DNA from: Lacipirellula limnantheis
GTDB taxonomy: Bacteria > Planctomycetota > Planctomycetia > Pirellulales > Lacipirellulaceae
Assembly: GCF_007746075.1 (NCBI RefSeq)
Contig: NZ_CP036339.1
Coordinates: forward strand, 5,609,786-5,673,785
Direction of reading: 5' to 3'
Length of the DNA stretch: 64,000 bases
Of this stretch, positions 62,113 through 64,000 are shown piece by piece; position 1 is the first letter of the stretch, and each line of letters begins with the position of its first letter. The position numbers and the translations under genes were made by a program. The notes under the pieces were generated by a model. It did not search any database. It was not told the origin of the DNA and worked only from the letters and a program-made list of their open reading frames with translations.

Positions 62113-62787
62113 ATGGACGTTAACCTTAAAGTGCTGGAAGGCGCGAAAGTCGGCGCGAAGATTGCCATCAAAAAGCCCGAATTCACCATCGGGCGCAGCC
62201 AGGCTTGCAGCCTGTGTGCCGGTAGCAGTGCCGTCAGTCGGCAGCATTGCATGATCAGCCGTGACGAGTCGAAGGTCACGATCCGCGACATGGGCAGCCG
62301 CAATGGCACGCTCGTCAACGGCAACAAGATCGAAGGAACGGTCGAGCTTGCCTCAGGCGACGAGATCACGGTCGGCCCGTTGAAGTTCCTGCTCACCATC
62401 ACCAGCAGTCTGAACAGCGTCAAGAAGCCCGAAGTCAAAAGCGTCGCCGAAGCCGTGGTCCGCACCGCGACGACGCCGAGCGACAGCATCGGCGACGACG
62501 ACATCAGCAAGTGGCTGCTGGGTCCGAATTCGGCCCTCAACGAAACGCAGACCATCCGCATCGACGACACGAACGCGATTCAGAAGATGCACGCCGCAGC
62601 CGCCGAAGCGGCCAGCGCCGAGGTCCAAGCAGCTGAGGCGGCCGAGTCGGAAAAGCCGACCGACCACTCGGGCAAACCCGCGAAGCCCGAGCCCGGCAAA
62701 CTCCCCAAGGTTGCCGACAAGTCGGGCACAAAGGACAGCCGCGAAGCGGCCGTGGAGGCCCTCCGCGCCTGGAGCCGCCGCCGCTAA
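62113..62787 (+). CDS. FHA-domain protein
   Basis: 224 residues. The N-terminal FHA domain (about 1-95) has FTIGRSQACSLCAGSSAVSR, QHCMI, and DMGSRNGTLVNGNKIEG, with the Arg, Ser and Asn residues that bind phosphothreonine. The rest is a low-complexity Ala/Glu/Lys region with a conserved-looking DDDISKWLLGPNSALNETQT segment. It probably reads phosphorylation by a Ser/Thr kinase, none of which is encoded nearby. The next small gene is 150 nt downstream. Confidence 0.85.
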   Translation: MDVNLKVLEGAKVGAKIAIKKPEFTIGRSQACSLCAGSSAVSRQHCMISRDESKVTIRDMGSRNGTLVNGNKIEGTVELASGDEITVGPLKFLLTITSSLNSVKKPEVKSVAEAVVRTATTPSDSIGDDDISKWLLGPNSALNETQTIRIDDTNAIQKMHAAAAEAASAEVQAAEAAESEKPTDHSGKPAKPEPGKLPKVADKSGTKDSREAAVEALRAWSRRR

Positions 62788-62938
62788 GAACCTTCGGCGA
62801 CCTCCTGACGTACAATCAAAGCCACCGGCTCGACCGGTGGACGACTCGCCGAGAACCTTGGCGCTAGCTTCGTCCACCCGCCGAGCAGGTGGCTTTCAGT
62901 TTACTCCCGCCCACGCGATTCACCCTGCTCTACCGCCG

Positions 62939-63193
62939 ATGGATATCCAACGCCAACCTCGCGCCCAGAAGCCCAAGGCCGCGTTACTCGGACTCGCCTT
63001 CGACGCCGACGACGGCCAGAAGCGAATCACGCGGGGTCCGAATTTTCTGCTCGCCGGCGGCTCCAAGGAGACCCACGGCATGCTGCAAGAGACGGCCATC
63101 AAGATCAACGAGCGTCTGACCAAAGCCGGCAAGCAGCTCGCCGACGTCTCGGTCAACGAGCTCCGCGATATCGTCGCCGATATTCAGCGCTGA
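62939..63193 (+). CDS. Small conserved hypothetical protein
   Basis: 84 residues from the ATG at 62939 (MDIQRQPRAQKPKAALLGLA). The pattern is FDADDGQKRITRGPNFLLAG, then HGMLQETAIKINERLTKAGK and VNELRDIVADIQR. There is no signal or membrane segment. The frame extends further upstream but that part is antisense-like and low quality. Not recognised beyond looking like a conserved planctomycete protein. Confidence 0.6.
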   Translation: MDIQRQPRAQKPKAALLGLAFDADDGQKRITRGPNFLLAGGSKETHGMLQETAIKINERLTKAGKQLADVSVNELRDIVADIQR

Positions 63194-63207
63194 TTAACCT
63201 ACTTGCG

Positions 63208-63280
63208 TCATTCTGAGCGCAGCCACGTATCTAGACGCTCGCTATCGACGCCAGATCCCGCGTTCCGCTCGGGATGACGG
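63208..63280. repeat. Inverted repeat (TCATTCTGAGCG...GGGATGACGG class)
   Basis: Arms 63208-63233 and 63253-63280 are imperfect reverse complements of the class seen at 38085-38155 and 2781-2807. It lies between two convergent genes and next to a strong terminator hairpin. Confidence 0.7.
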
Positions 63281-63301
63281 AGTTTCCTGGTCCGCTAAAA
63301 C

Positions 63302-63341
63302 GCAGCAACGGCCGCCGACAATCGTCGGCGGCCGTTGCTGC
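63302..63341 (-). terminator. Strong hairpin terminator between convergent genes
   Basis: Perfect 18-bp stem (63302-63319 with 63324-63341, GCAGCAACGGCCGCCGAC) and AATC tetraloop. Read on the minus strand, the stem is followed after one G by TTTT, as expected for an intrinsic terminator of the gene at 63366-63830. On the plus strand no T-run follows, but it may also stop readthrough. Confidence 0.8.
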
Positions 63342-63365
63342 ATTAGCGATCTGCGGCAAATTCAA

Positions 63366-63830
63366 TTAGAATCCCGCGGTCTCGAATTCCTCTTCCTGGC
63401 TCATCACGCCTTCGCCCATCACCTCGCCCTCGGCGGCAAGCATCGCCCGCCCGGCCGGAGAGAGTCGCACGTAGCCCAGCCCGCGAATCACTTCCAGCAC
63501 TTCGCTGCAGGTCGGGAACATCCGGCCGTTCTTGCGCTTGTATTCGTCCATCGCGTTCATGAACTCGACTTCCTCAATCGAGTAGTCGCGTTCGCAAGTG
63601 GTCGGGTCGATCTGCCGGCGGCGCTGCACCTTGGCCCGACGTTCCAGTGCCGGCGCGGGGGCCGACTCCTCGTTGCGGCGGCGGTCGATCGTCACCATCT
63701 CGTCGCCGGCCTTCGTGCTCTTCCGCGAGGCCGAACGGGGAGTCGCGGCGGTGCGTTGCTTGGGAGCGGCGGCCGTCTTCGACGGGGCGGACTTGCGAGC
63801 GGCGACGGCGGGGGACTTCTTAGCAGCCAT
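63366..63830 (-). CDS. Conserved hypothetical protein with Lys/Ala-rich N-terminal tail
   Basis: 154 residues. Residues 1-40 are a histone-like Lys/Ala/Ser/Pro tail (MAAKKSPAVAARKSAPSKTA). The folded part has CERDYSIEEVEFMNAMDEYK, RKNGRMFPTCSEVLEVIRGL and GYVRLSP, probably a small winged-helix-like domain. A DNA- or RNA-binding role is plausible from composition only. The gene ends at a strong terminator hairpin. Confidence 0.65.
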   Translation of the reverse strand: MAAKKSPAVAARKSAPSKTAAAPKQRTAATPRSASRKSTKAGDEMVTIDRRRNEESAPAPALERRAKVQRRRQIDPTTCERDYSIEEVEFMNAMDEYKRKNGRMFPTCSEVLEVIRGLGYVRLSPAGRAMLAAEGEVMGEGVMSQEEEFETAGF

Positions 63831-64000
63831 GGCGAGGTGTTCTCCGTTCGATGGGAAAGCCCGTGGCGGGCGGTCGGCGGGACGGCGGGCACGGTGTCCC
63901 TGACGCTAGCAGAGATCGGTCCACGGCGGCGAGAAAGTAGACCGACTAGGAAAAATAGCACACTTAAGGGGTCTTGCCGGCTTGATCGGCTGGTACGGAT

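Noticed and set aside
61865..62254. 129-residue plus-strand open frame before the FHA gene
   Set aside because: Overlaps the FHA gene in another frame and shows no recognisable similarity or good start site.

Overview
The window reads as a piece of a planctomycete chromosome, most likely order Pirellulales (the order is inference). Direct signs are high GC, LEPR-XLL-type N-termini on giant secreted ELWxxDGT-repeat proteins with dockerin-like C-termini, a PEP-CTERM protein, a DUF1573 protein, a cytochrome c / nucleotidase-like fusion, an archaeal/eukaryotic-type prolyl-tRNA synthetase and several small proteins with Lys/Ala-rich tails. No rRNA, tRNA, CRISPR array, prophage or intact insertion sequence was recognised.

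Layout. 1-5.4 kb: end of cysS, then ruvC and ruvA; ruvB is separated from them by a lipase-like hydrolase and an opposing PrsW-type membrane protease. 5.4-13.7 kb: lipid kinase, metallophosphoesterase, then a minus-strand run with an Lgt-like transferase, a radical SAM protein resembling the archaeal tetraether lipid synthase Tes, two small membrane proteins, a SatD-like regulator with its membrane partner, a PEP-CTERM protein next to a decayed carboxymuconolactone decarboxylase gene, and a DUF6717-like protein. 14.4-18.5 kb: rpmF followed by the fatty acid genes fabD, fabG, acpP and fabF. 18.5-23 kb: orphan Phd-type antitoxin, Na+/alanine symporter, exported protein, methyltransferase. 23-36.3 kb: accessory block with three giant ELWxxDGT paralogues and a 1065-residue propeller/TIM-barrel fusion. 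36.7-45.4 kb: a ketosynthase homologue lacking its catalytic Cys, then nusA-infB-rbfA, a degenerate HhH-GPD protein with a histone-like tail, and yebC. 45.4-51.4 kb: tetraheme cytochrome fusion, DUF1573 protein with an apparent frameshift, DUF4416 protein, a broken REP-associated transposase between duplicated palindromes, and proS. 51.8-55.6 kb: YhaM-like nuclease and RNase R. 55.8-61.7 kb: complete glycine cleavage genes gcvT-gcvH-gcvPA-gcvPB followed by a LipM-like lipoyl/octanoyl transferase that could supply the lipoyl group of GcvH. 62-64 kb: FHA protein and two small conserved proteins.

The most distinctive feature is a very dense set of short dispersed repeats. There are several classes of REP-like palindromes, and there are long inverted repeats whose arms are built from 7-10 nt words repeated in tandem. 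They fill most gaps between co-directional genes, often ending within 5-40 nt of the next start codon, and several have been absorbed in frame into proteins (CysS, GcvPB, RNase R, and the C-termini of the lipid kinase, the Tes-like protein and one ELWxxDGT protein). The RAYT remnant at 49.2-49.7 kb, flanked on both sides by the same ordered pair of palindromes, is a candidate link to the machinery that spreads the palindromic class.
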